Below are positions 19,476 through 29,923 of a stretch of DNA of 64,000 bases, piece after piece. Position 1 is the first letter of the stretch. Each line of letters starts with the position of its first letter. The position numbers and the translations under genes are program-made. The stretch spans positions 124,001-188,000 of the forward strand of contig JALNYT010000001.1 in assembly GCA_023229685.1 (NCBI GenBank). The letters are read 5' to 3'. The notes beneath the pieces were generated by a model that worked only from the letters and a program-made list of their open reading frames with translations, did no database searches and had not been told where the DNA came from. The DNA comes from Sulfuritalea sp. (lineage in GTDB: Bacteria > Pseudomonadota > Gammaproteobacteria > Burkholderiales > Rhodocyclaceae).

Positions 19476-21401
19476 ATGAACAGCAAACCCCCGGACGCGA
19501 ACTCGTCATCCGCCGTCCTTCGCAACGCGGTGCTTGCCGCGCTGGCTTGGACGGTGATATTGACCGGGTCGCTGGCTTGGTATCTGGTAAGCAGCGACCA
19601 GTACACTCTCGCCATCGCCCACCGCGAAGCGGCCGCCTATATCGCCAAGGATAACGCCTTACGCGCCTGGGTCACTTTCCATGGCGGCGTCTATGTCCCG
19701 CCGACCGAGACAACGCCGCCGAATCCCTATCTGGCCGGAGTACCGGATCGCGACCTGGAAACGCCGTCCGGCAAGAAGCTGACCCTGATGAATTCGGCCT
19801 ATGTCCTGCGCCAACTCCACGCCCATTTCGCCGGGCCGTTCGGCGAGAAGGGGCGCCTCACCAGCCTGCAACCACTCAATCCGATCAACGCCCCTGACGA
19901 CTGGGAGCGTTCTGCGCTGCTGCGCTTCGAGGACGGGACACGCGAAGTGTCGACGGTCAGCGATCTCGGCGGCATACCCCATTTACGCGTGATGCAGCCC
20001 TTGATCGTCGAGCAAAGTTGCCTTAAATGCCACGGCAGTCAAGGCTACAAGGTCGGCGACGTGCGCGGCGGAATTGCCGTATCGGTATCCCTTGAACCGT
20101 TCTACGCGGACTCCGATCGGACGCATCGCAATCTCATCGCCGGTTATGCCGCCGGATGGCTTATCGGCCTGATGGGTATCGGTTTTCTGACGCGTCAAAG
20201 CCGGCAGCGCGAGCGGGAACGCAAGGTGGCGGAAGACATCCTGCGCAACAACGAATCAAGCCTGGCGGAAGCCCAGCGCATTGCGCGGCTGGGAAACTGG
20301 GAACTCGATCTGGTCAGCAACGTGCTGACCTGGTCGCCGGAAATCTATCGAATCTTCGAGATCGATCCACAGGAATTCGGTGCTTCCTACGACGCCTTTC
20401 TTGCTGCGATCCATCCTGACGATCGGGCGATGGTCAACCAAGCCTATACAGAATCGGTGGCGAGCCGTAAGCCCTACGACATCGTGCATCGACTGTTGAT
20501 GAAGGATGGCCGGATCAAGTACGTCAATGAAAAATGCGAAACCCACTACGGGGCCGACGGCAAGGCGCTGCGTTCCATGGGCACCGTGCATGACATTACC
20601 GAGCGCCAGCGCAGCGAGGAACAGGTTCGCGCACTTAATCAGGAACTGGAAGAGCGTGTAAAAGAACGCACGGTACAGCTCGAAACCGCGAACAAGGAAC
20701 TCGAGGCCTTCGCCTATTCCGTTTCCCACGATTTGCGGGCGCCCTTGCGCGCCATTGACGGCTTTTCGCACATGCTGCTCGAAGACTATACCGACAAGCT
20801 CGATGCCGACGGCCAGCATTATCTCGATGTGGTGCGCGCCAACACGGTCAAGATGGGGCAACTGATCGACGACATCCTGAGTTTCTCGCGGATGAACCGC
20901 CGCGACATCGAAACAGCGGATCTCGACATCGGGGCATTGGCGCAGTCGGTGTTCGAGGAACTGCGGGCTGCCACGCCCGGACGCATGCTGCGGCTGGAAC
21001 TCGGCGATCTGCCAGCGGCGCGGGCCGATCGGGCAATGATACGGCAGGTGCTGACCAACCTGATTTCGAACGCGATCAAGTTCACCGGGCCGCGAGCGGA
21101 GGCCGTGATCGAGATCGGCGGCACTGCCGACGCCGACGAAAACCACTACTACATCCGCGACAACGGCGTCGGTTTCGACATGCAATACGTAGACAAGCTG
21201 TTCGGCGTTTTTCAGCGCCTGCACACGGCGGAAGAGTTCGAGGGAACCGGCATCGGTCTGGCCATCGTCAAACGCATCGTCACCCGCCACGGCGGACGCG
21301 TATGGGCGGAAAGCAAACTCGATGGCGGCACAACGATTCACTTCACCCTGCCGCGAGCGGGTGTCCGTGACAGAAAGCAAGGCGACAATGTCCAGCGCTG
21401 A
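19476..21401 (+). CDS. Hybrid-less sensor histidine kinase with haem-motif DUF3365 (Tll0287-like) sensor domain
   Basis: From the ATG at 19476 the protein has 641 aa: a membrane span (about residues 12-38), a periplasmic DUF3365-like domain with a c-type haem motif CLKCH (Cys182, Cys185, His186), a second span (about 220-238), one PAS domain (about 265-375) ending DITERQRS, a coiled coil, HisKA with phospho-His418 in VSHDLRAPLRAI, and HATPase_c with N box NLISNAIKF, G1 DNGVGFDM and G2 GTGIGLAI. The CxxCH site suggests redox, gas or haem sensing. The frame extends 34 codons upstream, but that region is structured spacer. It overlaps the next kinase gene by 14 bp, so the two are co-translated. 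The HisKA subtype is that seen with Rcp1-like response regulators. Confidence 0.9.
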   Translation: MNSKPPDANSSSAVLRNAVLAALAWTVILTGSLAWYLVSSDQYTLAIAHREAAAYIAKDNALRAWVTFHGGVYVPPTETTPPNPYLAGVPDRDLETPSGKKLTLMNSAYVLRQLHAHFAGPFGEKGRLTSLQPLNPINAPDDWERSALLRFEDGTREVSTVSDLGGIPHLRVMQPLIVEQSCLKCHGSQGYKVGDVRGGIAVSVSLEPFYADSDRTHRNLIAGYAAGWLIGLMGIGFLTRQSRQRERERKVAEDILRNNESSLAEAQRIARLGNWELDLVSNVLTWSPEIYRIFEIDPQEFGASYDAFLAAIHPDDRAMVNQAYTESVASRKPYDIVHRLLMKDGRIKYVNEKCETHYGADGKALRSMGTVHDITERQRSEEQVRALNQELEERVKERTVQLETANKELEAFAYSVSHDLRAPLRAIDGFSHMLLEDYTDKLDADGQHYLDVVRANTVKMGQLIDDILSFSRMNRRDIETADLDIGALAQSVFEELRAATPGRMLRLELGDLPAARADRAMIRQVLTNLISNAIKFTGPRAEAVIEIGGTADADENHYYIRDNGVGFDMQYVDKLFGVFQRLHTAEEFEGTGIGLAIVKRIVTRHGGRVWAESKLDGGTTIHFTLPRAGVRDRKQGDNVQR

Positions 21402-23901
21402 CGTGGTGCGACCTCCGGATGCCGCAGCATCTTCCGCTCCAGTCGTAAGGTGGGTGGTGGCGGGCGTTGCGCTGATCAACCTGTTCGTCTTCGGCTTCGT
21501 GGCTCTTTTTCTTTATCAAAATTACGTGGAGTCGGAGCGAAGCGCCGAGCTTACGGCACAGAATCTATCCCGGTTGCTGGCGCAGGACATCGCCGGGGAC
21601 ATGGACAAAGTGGATCTGACGCTGGTGTCTGCCGCCGACGAAGTGCAACGTCAGCTCACCGGCGGTGACATCGACAGGCAGGCGCTGAACGCGTTTCTGG
21701 AGCGACAGCAAAGGCGCCTGCCCACCATCTTCAGCCTGCGTATCACCGATGCCAATGGCATCGTCTTGCTGGGGTCCGACGTTGATCCGGCCGCCCGGCA
21801 GAACAATTCGGATCGCGAGTACTTCGTTCGCCAGCGCGATGCTCCCGGGGCCGGGCTGGTGATTGTCAAGCCCGTGTTTACCCGCCTCGACAAGAGATGG
21901 GCCATCCCCGTGTCACGCCCGATTCGTCTGCCGGACGGATCGTTCGGCGGGGTCGTCTACGCGAATATTTCACTGGATCATGTCGCCAACACTCTTGCCA
22001 CCATCGACGTCGGCCAGCATGGCTCCGTATCCCTGCGCGATGTGGAACAAAGAGTCCTCGCCGTCTATCCGGTGCCTGTGGACATAGACAAAGTCATCGG
22101 CGAGAAACTCGCCATTCCCGAATTGCAGGAACTGATCCGGACCGGTCGCGACGCCGGAACCTACGTCACCGCTCACACGGTCGACGGCGTCGAACGGAAA
22201 TTCGCCGCGAACAGGCTGCCCGATTATCCTCTCTACGTCGTCGTTGGCAGGGCCACCGAGGAATACATGGCCCGGTGGCGGGATCAGGCCCTCAAGACCG
22301 CACTGCTGGCGGTGCTGTTCTGCCTGACCACCCTGGTATCGTCGTGGCTGGCCTACCGTGGCTGGCGGCGTCAGCAGGTCGCCACGATGGAATTGGCGCG
22401 CGAGGAAGAAAAGTTCCACACCGTGGCCGACTATACCTACGACTGGGAATACTGGGAGGGGCCGGCGCAGGAAATACTCTTCATGTCGCCATCATGCGAG
22501 CGGGTGACGGGATATTCCCCGTCCGAGTTCCTTGCCGAACCGGATCTGCTCTACCGGATTACTCTTCCCGAGGATCTGCACCTGATGACAGCCCATCGGC
22601 ATGATGTCGAACACGAAGATCAAGCGGCAGTGGATTTTCGCATCGTGCGACGGGATGGCGAGATTCGCTGGATTGCCCACGGCTGCCGCGCGGTGTTTGG
22701 GCATAACGGCAAGTTCATGGGGCGCCGGGTCAATAACCGCGACGTCACCGAGCGCAAGCAAGTCGAGCATGAGATGCGCCTGGCCTATGCCTACAATCGC
22801 AGTTTGATCGAGGCGAGCGTGGATCCGCTGGTGACGATCGGGCCCGATGGCAAGATTACCGACGTCAATTCGGCGACGGAGGCGGTCACCGGCCGGGCCA
22901 GAAACGAGCTGATCGGCACGGAGTTCTCGGACTATTTCTCCGATCCGGCCCATGCCCGCGCCGGCTATCAGCAGGTATTCCGCGAGGGCCGGGTGCGCGA
23001 CTACGAACTGGAGCTTCGTCACCGCGACGGGCATTTGACGCCGGTCCGCTACAACGCCTCGATCTATCGCGACGATGCCGGACAGATATTGGGGGTATTC
23101 GCCGCAGCACGGGATATTTCGGAGCAAAGGCAAGCCGAGGCGGCGGTGCACCGGCTCAACGACGAGCTCGAACAGCGGGTGGCGCAACGTACCGCTGAGC
23201 TGGAAGCCGCCAACAAGGAACTTGAAGAATTTTCCTATTCGATTTCCCACGACTTGCGCACGCCCTTGCGCGCCATTTCCGGATTCGCCCAGATCCTTGT
23301 CGACGAACATTCCACCAGCCTCGACAGCGAAGGCCTGCGCCTGCTCGACGTGGTCGGCACCAACACGGCGCGTATGGGCCAGCTGATCGACGAATTGCTC
23401 GAGTTTCTGCAACTCGGTCGACGCCCAATGGAATTCGGGCCGGTGGATACGGTACAGTTGGTCGAGGAAGTCTTCGCCGAGTTGCAGGCGTCGGTGCCGG
23501 AGCGCAGGCTGCAACTGGAATTGAAGAATCCGCCAGCGCTGTGGGGAGACCGGACCATGATCCGTCGTCTGCTGAAAAACCTCGTGTCGAATGCGATCAA
23601 ATTCACCCGGCCGCGGCGGCAAGCGGTCATCGAAGTGGGTGGCAGCCGCGACGCCCATGAAGGTCATTACTGGGTCAAGGACAACGGCGTCGGCTTCGAC
23701 ATGAAGTATGTGGACAAGCTGTTCCGGGTCTTCGAGCATGCGCACCCGGCAGGACAGTTCGAGGGCAGCGGTACCGGACTGGCAATGGTCAGGCGCATCG
23801 TCGCGCGCCACGGCGGCCGCGTCTGGGCCGAAGGACAGGTCGACACCGGCTCGACCTTCCATTTCACCTTGCCGATAAAGGAGGCACCCAATGGCACATG
23901 A
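21388..23901 (+). CDS. Cache-PAS-PAS sensor histidine kinase
   Basis: From the ATG at 21388 (AAGG ribosome site) the protein has 837 aa. A span at about residues 20-45 and another at 305-325 bracket an extracytoplasmic Cache (PDC) domain with REYFVRQRD and the SRPIRLPDGSFGGVVYANIS strand, typical of small-ligand sensors. Two PAS domains follow (about 340-465 and 470-590), then a coiled coil, HisKA with phospho-His621 in ISHDLRTPLRAI, and HATPase_c (NLVSNAIKF, DNGVGFDM, GSGTGLAM). Its transmitter half is clearly paralogous to that of the upstream haem-motif kinase. GTG codons at 21361 and 21367 are alternative starts. It overlaps the receiver gene by 11 bp. Confidence 0.93.
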   Translation: MSSADVVRPPDAAASSAPVVRWVVAGVALINLFVFGFVALFLYQNYVESERSAELTAQNLSRLLAQDIAGDMDKVDLTLVSAADEVQRQLTGGDIDRQALNAFLERQQRRLPTIFSLRITDANGIVLLGSDVDPAARQNNSDREYFVRQRDAPGAGLVIVKPVFTRLDKRWAIPVSRPIRLPDGSFGGVVYANISLDHVANTLATIDVGQHGSVSLRDVEQRVLAVYPVPVDIDKVIGEKLAIPELQELIRTGRDAGTYVTAHTVDGVERKFAANRLPDYPLYVVVGRATEEYMARWRDQALKTALLAVLFCLTTLVSSWLAYRGWRRQQVATMELAREEEKFHTVADYTYDWEYWEGPAQEILFMSPSCERVTGYSPSEFLAEPDLLYRITLPEDLHLMTAHRHDVEHEDQAAVDFRIVRRDGEIRWIAHGCRAVFGHNGKFMGRRVNNRDVTERKQVEHEMRLAYAYNRSLIEASVDPLVTIGPDGKITDVNSATEAVTGRARNELIGTEFSDYFSDPAHARAGYQQVFREGRVRDYELELRHRDGHLTPVRYNASIYRDDAGQILGVFAAARDISEQRQAEAAVHRLNDELEQRVAQRTAELEAANKELEEFSYSISHDLRTPLRAISGFAQILVDEHSTSLDSEGLRLLDVVGTNTARMGQLIDELLEFLQLGRRPMEFGPVDTVQLVEEVFAELQASVPERRLQLELKNPPALWGDRTMIRRLLKNLVSNAIKFTRPRRQAVIEVGGSRDAHEGHYWVKDNGVGFDMKYVDKLFRVFEHAHPAGQFEGSGTGLAMVRRIVARHGGRVWAEGQVDTGSTFHFTLPIKEAPNGT

Positions 23902-24340
23902 AGATGATATCGTCGAAATTCTGCTGGTGGAGGACACGCCGGCCGATGCAGAACTAACCATCCGTGCGCTGAAGAAGCACAGCCTGGTCAATAGCCTGGT
24001 CTGGGTAAAAGATGGCGCCGAAGCCCTCGATTTCTTGTTTGCCACCGGTGCCTATGCCGGGCGCGACTTCGGCTGCCAGCCAAAGGTTGTGCTGCTCGAT
24101 CTGCGCCTGCCGCGTGTCAGCGGCATCGAGGTGCTGCGCCGGATCAAGAACGACGAGCGCACCCGCACGATTCCGGTCGTGGTGCTGACCTCCTCGAAGG
24201 AAGATGTCGATATCGAGGAGTGCTACAAGCTCGGGGTTAACAGCTACATTACCAAGCCGGTATCCTTCGACGAATTCGTCAAGGTAGTGGGCGAACTCGG
24301 CCTGTACTGGCTGCTGCTGAACAAAATCCCTCACGAGTGA
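23891..24340 (+). CDS. Single-domain response regulator (Rcp1-like)
   Basis: The 149-aa protein is a stand-alone REC domain. It has the acidic pair in LLVEDTPADAE, the phospho-acceptor Asp70 in VVLLDLRLPRVSG, the Thr/Ser switch in VVLTSSKED and the Lys of YITKPVSF. The longer alpha4-beta5 region (DVDIEECYKLGVNSY) is typical of Rcp1-type partners of phytochrome-like kinases. With no output domain, it probably shuttles phosphate or acts by protein binding. Its start lies inside the end of the upstream kinase gene, and its stop overlaps a possible GTG start of the next gene, so all four genes form one operon. Confidence 0.93.
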   Translation: MAHEDDIVEILLVEDTPADAELTIRALKKHSLVNSLVWVKDGAEALDFLFATGAYAGRDFGCQPKVVLLDLRLPRVSGIEVLRRIKNDERTRTIPVVVLTSSKEDVDIEECYKLGVNSYITKPVSFDEFVKVVGELGLYWLLLNKIPHE

Positions 24341-24345
24341 AGAAA

Positions 24346-26631
24346 ATGACGGATGAGTTGAAGATCCTGATGCTGGAGGACGACCCGGTCGACGCCGAGC
24401 TCGCTACGCGGGCGCTGAACAAAGCCGGCATAGCCTTTTCATCCATGCGCGTAGACACCAGGGACGCCTTCGTCGCCGCGTTGGTGGAATTTCGGCCCGA
24501 CATCATCCTGGCCGACTACCATCTGCCGACCTTCGACGGGATGGCGGCGCTGGTCATCGCGGTGGAGCAGACGCCGGACGTGCCCTTCATTTTCGTCTCG
24601 GGGGCCATGGGCGAAGAGTTTGCGATCGAGACCCTGCACCAGGGCGCGGCGGACTACGTTATCAAGGACCGCCTCGGCAAGCTCGCCCCGGCGGTCAGTC
24701 GCGCCTTGCAGGAAGCCAGGGAACGCCGCCTGCGCCACCGCGCCGAGGCCGAGTTGGCGGCCAGCGAGGAGCGTTTTCGCAAAGTGGCCGCGTCGGCCCA
24801 GGACGGGCTGATCATCGTCGACCAGGACGGGTTGATCACCTACTGGAACCCTGCAGCAGAAAAAATATTCGGCTACACCTCTGGCGAAACCCTCGGCCAG
24901 CCGTTACACGAACTGCTGGCGCCCGCGCGCTATCACGACGCCTTCCGCGCGGGCTGGGGGCACTTCCGCGCGACCGGCCAGGGAGCGGTAATCGGCCACA
25001 CTCTGGAAATGTCTGCCTTGCACAAGGACGGCGAGGAGTTTCCGGTCGAGTTGTCGATTTCCTCGGTGACAATCAACGGGCGCTGGCACGCCACGGGCAT
25101 CCTGCGCGACATTTCCGAGCGGCGCCGGGCCGAGGCGGTGCGCCGCGAACTGGCCGCGATCGTCGAATCATCCGAGGATGCCATCATCGGCGCGGCGATA
25201 GATGGCCGCATCACGTCCTGGAACAACGGCGCCGCGAAGATATACGGCTACAGCGCAACTGAGACCATCGGCCAATCGGCGAAGATGCTGGTACCGGAGG
25301 AGCGCCAGCATGAGATCGACGATCTGATAGACATTCTCGGTAGCGGCAGGAGCGTCGCGCAGCACGAGACATCGCGGCGGCGCAAGGATGGCCGGCTGAT
25401 CGACGTATCCGTGTCGCTCTCGCCGATCCGCGACACGTCGGGAACGATCAGCGGCATTTCCACCATCGCCCGCGACATCACCGAACTCAAGGCCGCCGAG
25501 CGGGCCCTGCAGCGCAGTAACCGGTTTCTGCGAACTCTGAGCCGCTGCAACGAAACCCTGGTTCATGCCACGGATGAATTCGGGCTGCTCGATGACATGT
25601 GCCGCGTGGTGGTGGAAGCGGGCGGCTTTCCAATGGCCTGGGTAGGCTACGTCGTCAACGATCCGGGCCAGACCATCCGGCCGATGGCGCAATTCGGCGA
25701 GCGCGCCGCCGAATACGTGGCTACCCTCAACAAGACCTGGGCCGACTCCGAACGGGGCCAGGGGCCGACCGGCCGCGCCGTACGCACGGGGCAGGTCCAG
25801 ATGGCGAAGGATATCGCCACCGACGCGACCTACGCCCCGTGGCGTGCACGGGCGCTGGAATTCGGCTACCGTTCGAGCGTTGCCCTGCCGCTCGCCACGG
25901 ATAAGGGAGTGATCGGTACCCTCAACATCTATGCGGCGGAGATCGACGTGTTTGCCGAGGAGGAAATCGCCCTGCTGGCCGAACTCGCCGCCGACCTGGC
26001 CTTCGGCATTGTCACGGTGCGCACCCGTGCCAAGCAACTGGAGAGCGCCCGCACGCTGGCGAAGGCCCTCGAGAATACGATCCAGGCGATCGCCACGACG
26101 ATCGAGACACGCGACCCTTACACGGCGGGGCACCAACAGCGGGTGAGCCGGCTGGCGGCAGCCATTGCCCGCGAAATGGGCCTCGACGAAGCGCGGGTGA
26201 CCGGCGTCCAGCGCGGCGCCGAGATTCACGATATCGGCAAGATCTATGTGCCGGCGGAAATCCTGAATCGTCCGGGAAAGCTCAGCGACATCGAGTTCTC
26301 GATGATCAAGACCCATCCCCAGGTCGGCTACGACATCATCAAGGAGATCGATTTCCCCTGGCCGATCGCCGAGATGATCCTCCAGCATCACGAACGGCTG
26401 GACGGTAGCGGTTATCCGCATGGTCTGACGGGCAACGCAATCTCACTGGAGGCGAAGATCATCGCCGTTGCCGACGTCGTCGAGGCGATGATGAACCACC
26501 GCCCCTACCGCGCTGCGCTGGGCCTCGACTCGGCACTGGAGGCGATCGACCGGGGCAGCGGCCGGCTGTTCGATGCGGCGGCGGTCGCGGCCTGCACCCG
26601 GCTGCTGGGCAGCGGCGACTTTGTTGTCTGA
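24346..26631 (+). CDS. REC-PAS-PAS-GAF-HD-GYP response regulator, putative c-di-GMP phosphodiesterase
   Basis: The ATG at 24346 gives 761 aa; a GTG at 24337 overlapping the previous stop is an alternative. The order is REC (phospho-Asp57 in IILADYHLP), PAS (about 140-260), PAS (about 268-385), GAF (about 395-560) and HD-GYP (about 570-761). The HD-GYP part carries EIHDIGKIYVP (HD near residue 628) and HHERLDGSGYPHGL (GYP near 687), so all metal ligands expected for hydrolysis of c-di-GMP appear present. As the last gene of the kinase operon it is the likely output: phosphorylation or PAS/GAF signals would set local c-di-GMP breakdown. It ends 91 bp before trxC. Confidence 0.93.
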   Translation: MTDELKILMLEDDPVDAELATRALNKAGIAFSSMRVDTRDAFVAALVEFRPDIILADYHLPTFDGMAALVIAVEQTPDVPFIFVSGAMGEEFAIETLHQGAADYVIKDRLGKLAPAVSRALQEARERRLRHRAEAELAASEERFRKVAASAQDGLIIVDQDGLITYWNPAAEKIFGYTSGETLGQPLHELLAPARYHDAFRAGWGHFRATGQGAVIGHTLEMSALHKDGEEFPVELSISSVTINGRWHATGILRDISERRRAEAVRRELAAIVESSEDAIIGAAIDGRITSWNNGAAKIYGYSATETIGQSAKMLVPEERQHEIDDLIDILGSGRSVAQHETSRRRKDGRLIDVSVSLSPIRDTSGTISGISTIARDITELKAAERALQRSNRFLRTLSRCNETLVHATDEFGLLDDMCRVVVEAGGFPMAWVGYVVNDPGQTIRPMAQFGERAAEYVATLNKTWADSERGQGPTGRAVRTGQVQMAKDIATDATYAPWRARALEFGYRSSVALPLATDKGVIGTLNIYAAEIDVFAEEEIALLAELAADLAFGIVTVRTRAKQLESARTLAKALENTIQAIATTIETRDPYTAGHQQRVSRLAAAIAREMGLDEARVTGVQRGAEIHDIGKIYVPAEILNRPGKLSDIEFSMIKTHPQVGYDIIKEIDFPWPIAEMILQHHERLDGSGYPHGLTGNAISLEAKIIAVADVVEAMMNHRPYRAALGLDSALEAIDRGSGRLFDAAAVAACTRLLGSGDFVV

Positions 26632-26687
26632 CACGGATTTCTGGCGAGACGCGAGCGAAGCCACGTCTTGAATTTACCGACGACAAC

Positions 26688-26713
26688 CATATATCAGTAA
26701 GACCTGATATATG
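26688..26713. promoter_or_regulatory. Perfect 10-bp inverted repeat in the trxC leader
   Basis: CATATATCAG (26688-26697) and CTGATATATG (26704-26713) are perfect complements around TAAGAC. The right arm ends 1 nt before the GGAG ribosome site of trxC. It could be a dimeric repressor operator or, in RNA, a stem next to the ribosome site. Confidence 0.55.
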
Positions 26714-26722
26714 GAGCATGTC

Positions 26723-27157
26723 ATGTCCGAGCCGTTGATCGTCGTTTGTCCCCACTGCCACGCAGCCAATCGCGTGCCTGCCGAGCGCCTTGCCGATGGG
26801 GCTACCTGCGGCAAGTGCAAGGCCCGCCTGTTCAGCGGCGAGCCGGTCGAACTCTCCGCAGCGAACTTCGATACCCACGCCGGACGGTCCGACATTCCCC
26901 TGCTGGTCGATTTCTGGGCGCCCTGGTGCGGCCCCTGTCGCACCATGGCTCCGGCCTTCGCCCAGGCGGCGAAACAACTCGAGCCGGAGTTCCGTCTGGC
27001 GAAAGTGAATACCGAGGAAGAACAGCAGCTCGCAGCACGCTTCGGCATTCGCTCGATTCCGACGCTGGCCCTGTTCAGGAATGGCCGCGAGGTCGCGCGG
27101 CAGGCCGGAGCGATGGATGCCGCCAGTCTGATGCGCTGGGTTCGCAGTCAGAAATAA
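26723..27157 (+). CDS. trxC: Thioredoxin TrxC (thioredoxin 2, zinc-finger type)
   Basis: TrxC is a cytoplasmic disulfide reductase linked in E. coli to oxidative stress. The ATG at 26723 (144 aa) has GGAG six nt upstream; an in-frame ATG at 26711 lies within the inverted repeat and lacks a site. The N-terminal zinc ribbon has CPHC (residues 9-12) and CGKC (about 30-33). The thioredoxin fold follows with the active site WAPWCGPCR and the cis-proline segment IRSIPTLALFRNG. The length is that of E. coli TrxC (139 aa). It sits just upstream of the grpE heat-shock promoter. Confidence 0.95.
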   Translation: MSEPLIVVCPHCHAANRVPAERLADGATCGKCKARLFSGEPVELSAANFDTHAGRSDIPLLVDFWAPWCGPCRTMAPAFAQAAKQLEPEFRLAKVNTEEEQQLAARFGIRSIPTLALFRNGREVARQAGAMDAASLMRWVRSQK

Positions 27158-27172
27158 TTGTTCAAGGCGGCA

Positions 27173-27200
27173 CTTGAAGCCACCCGATTCACCCTCATTT
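27173..27200 (+). promoter_or_regulatory. Sigma32 heat-shock promoter for grpE
   Basis: CTTGAA (27173-27178), a 14-bp spacer and CCTCATTT (27193-27200) match the sigma32 consensus CTTGAA-N13/14-CCCCATNT with one mismatch. It lies 29 bp before the grpE ATG. The -10 is also part of a CCTCAT/ATGAGG inverted repeat (27193-27208). Confidence 0.8.
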
Positions 27201-27228
27201 AGATGAGGTTTCTTCCGGAGCCTGACCC

Positions 27229-27825
27229 ATGCCGCATAAGTCACACACCCACCGCACCGCGCAGGACACCGAAGCCTTGCCGGACTCGGACCAGCCCGAC
27301 CTCGGCACCGTACCGCCAGCGCCGACTCCTGATGCGGCACAGGGAAGCACGGTGATGCCGAGTCTTGAAGAAATGCTCCAAAACGCCGAACTCAAGGCCG
27401 CCGAGCATCACGATGCCTGGTTGCGTGCCAAGGCCGAGACCGAGAACGTGCGACGTCGCGCCCAGGAAGATATCGGCAAGGCCGGCAAGTTCGCCGTCGA
27501 GAAATTCTCCGGAGAGATGCTGGCGGTCAAGGACAGCCTCGAAGCGGCGCTGGCCAGCGAAAACCAGAGCGCCGAACACCTCAAGGCCGGCGTCGAGGTG
27601 ACCCTCAAGCAGCTGATTGCGGCGTTCGAGAAATCCGGCCTGGTCGAGATCAATCCGCTCGGCGAAAAGTTCGATCCGCACCTGCACCAGGCCATCAGCC
27701 AGATCGAGGCGGCGGACGCCGCAACCGAAGCCAATACCGTGCTCACCGTCCTGCAGAAGGGCTATACCCTGCACGGACGCGTGATCCGCCCCGCGCTGGT
27801 GGTGGTTTCCAAGGCAAAGGCTTGA
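27229..27825 (+). CDS. grpE: Nucleotide exchange factor GrpE
   Basis: GrpE releases ADP from DnaK and acts as the thermosensor of the chaperone cycle. The 198-aa protein has a disordered Pro/Asp-rich N-terminus (residues 1-45), a long dimerising helix (about 45-110, LRAKAETENVRRRAQEDIGKA), and the C-terminal beta-wing domain with FEKSGLVEINPLGEKFDPHLHQAI and VLQKGYTLHGRVIRPALVVVSK. GGAG lies 8 nt before the ATG. It has its own sigma32 promoter and is followed by dnaK, whose promoter overlaps the grpE stop. A copy of the dispersed repeat lies in the disordered N-terminal segment (PPAPTPD). Confidence 0.97.
   Translation: MPHKSHTHRTAQDTEALPDSDQPDLGTVPPAPTPDAAQGSTVMPSLEEMLQNAELKAAEHHDAWLRAKAETENVRRRAQEDIGKAGKFAVEKFSGEMLAVKDSLEAALASENQSAEHLKAGVEVTLKQLIAAFEKSGLVEINPLGEKFDPHLHQAISQIEAADAATEANTVLTVLQKGYTLHGRVIRPALVVVSKAKA
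27312..27327 (-). repeat. Dispersed AGTCGGCGCTGGCG repeat, copy inside grpE
   Basis: The minus strand reads AGTCGGCGCTGGCGGT. On the coding strand it gives PPAPT in the non-conserved GrpE N-terminus, where short insertions would be tolerated. Confidence 0.45.
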
Positions 27826-27848
27826 AGCCGCGCGCAATACCCCCATAT
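27821..27848 (+). promoter_or_regulatory. Sigma32 heat-shock promoter for dnaK
   Basis: CTTGAA (27821-27826), exactly 14 bp, then CCCCATAT (27841-27848) is a perfect match to the sigma32 consensus. The -35 contains the grpE stop codon. Transcription would start near 27855, giving a leader of about 55 nt before the dnaK ATG. It shares CTTGAAGCC with the grpE promoter. Confidence 0.88.
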
Positions 27849-27910
27849 CAGGCGTAGAGATTCGCTGCGGAAGATCCCCGGCGAGCAACATTCAAGAAAA
27901 GGGAAATAAC

Positions 27911-29845
<1,935 letters not shown>

Positions 29846-29856
29846 GACCTGTTAGC

Positions 29857-29914
29857 CACAGAGGGCACAGAGAGAAGTCTCTGTGCCCTCTGTGTTCTCT
29901 GTGTTCTCTGTGGC
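29857..29914 (+). repeat. CTCTGTG inverted repeat with 17-bp perfect stem between dnaK and dnaJ
   Basis: CACAGAGGGCACAGAGA (29857-29873) pairs perfectly with TCTCTGTGCCCTCTGTG (29878-29894) around a GAAG loop. Further CTCTGTG units follow to 29914, the last (CTCTGTGGCT) able to pair with AGCCACAGAG at the left edge, so two alternative stems exist. It ends 9 nt before the dnaJ ATG, which lacks a clear ribosome site. Confidence 0.8.
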
Positions 29915-29923
29915 TGAAAACTG

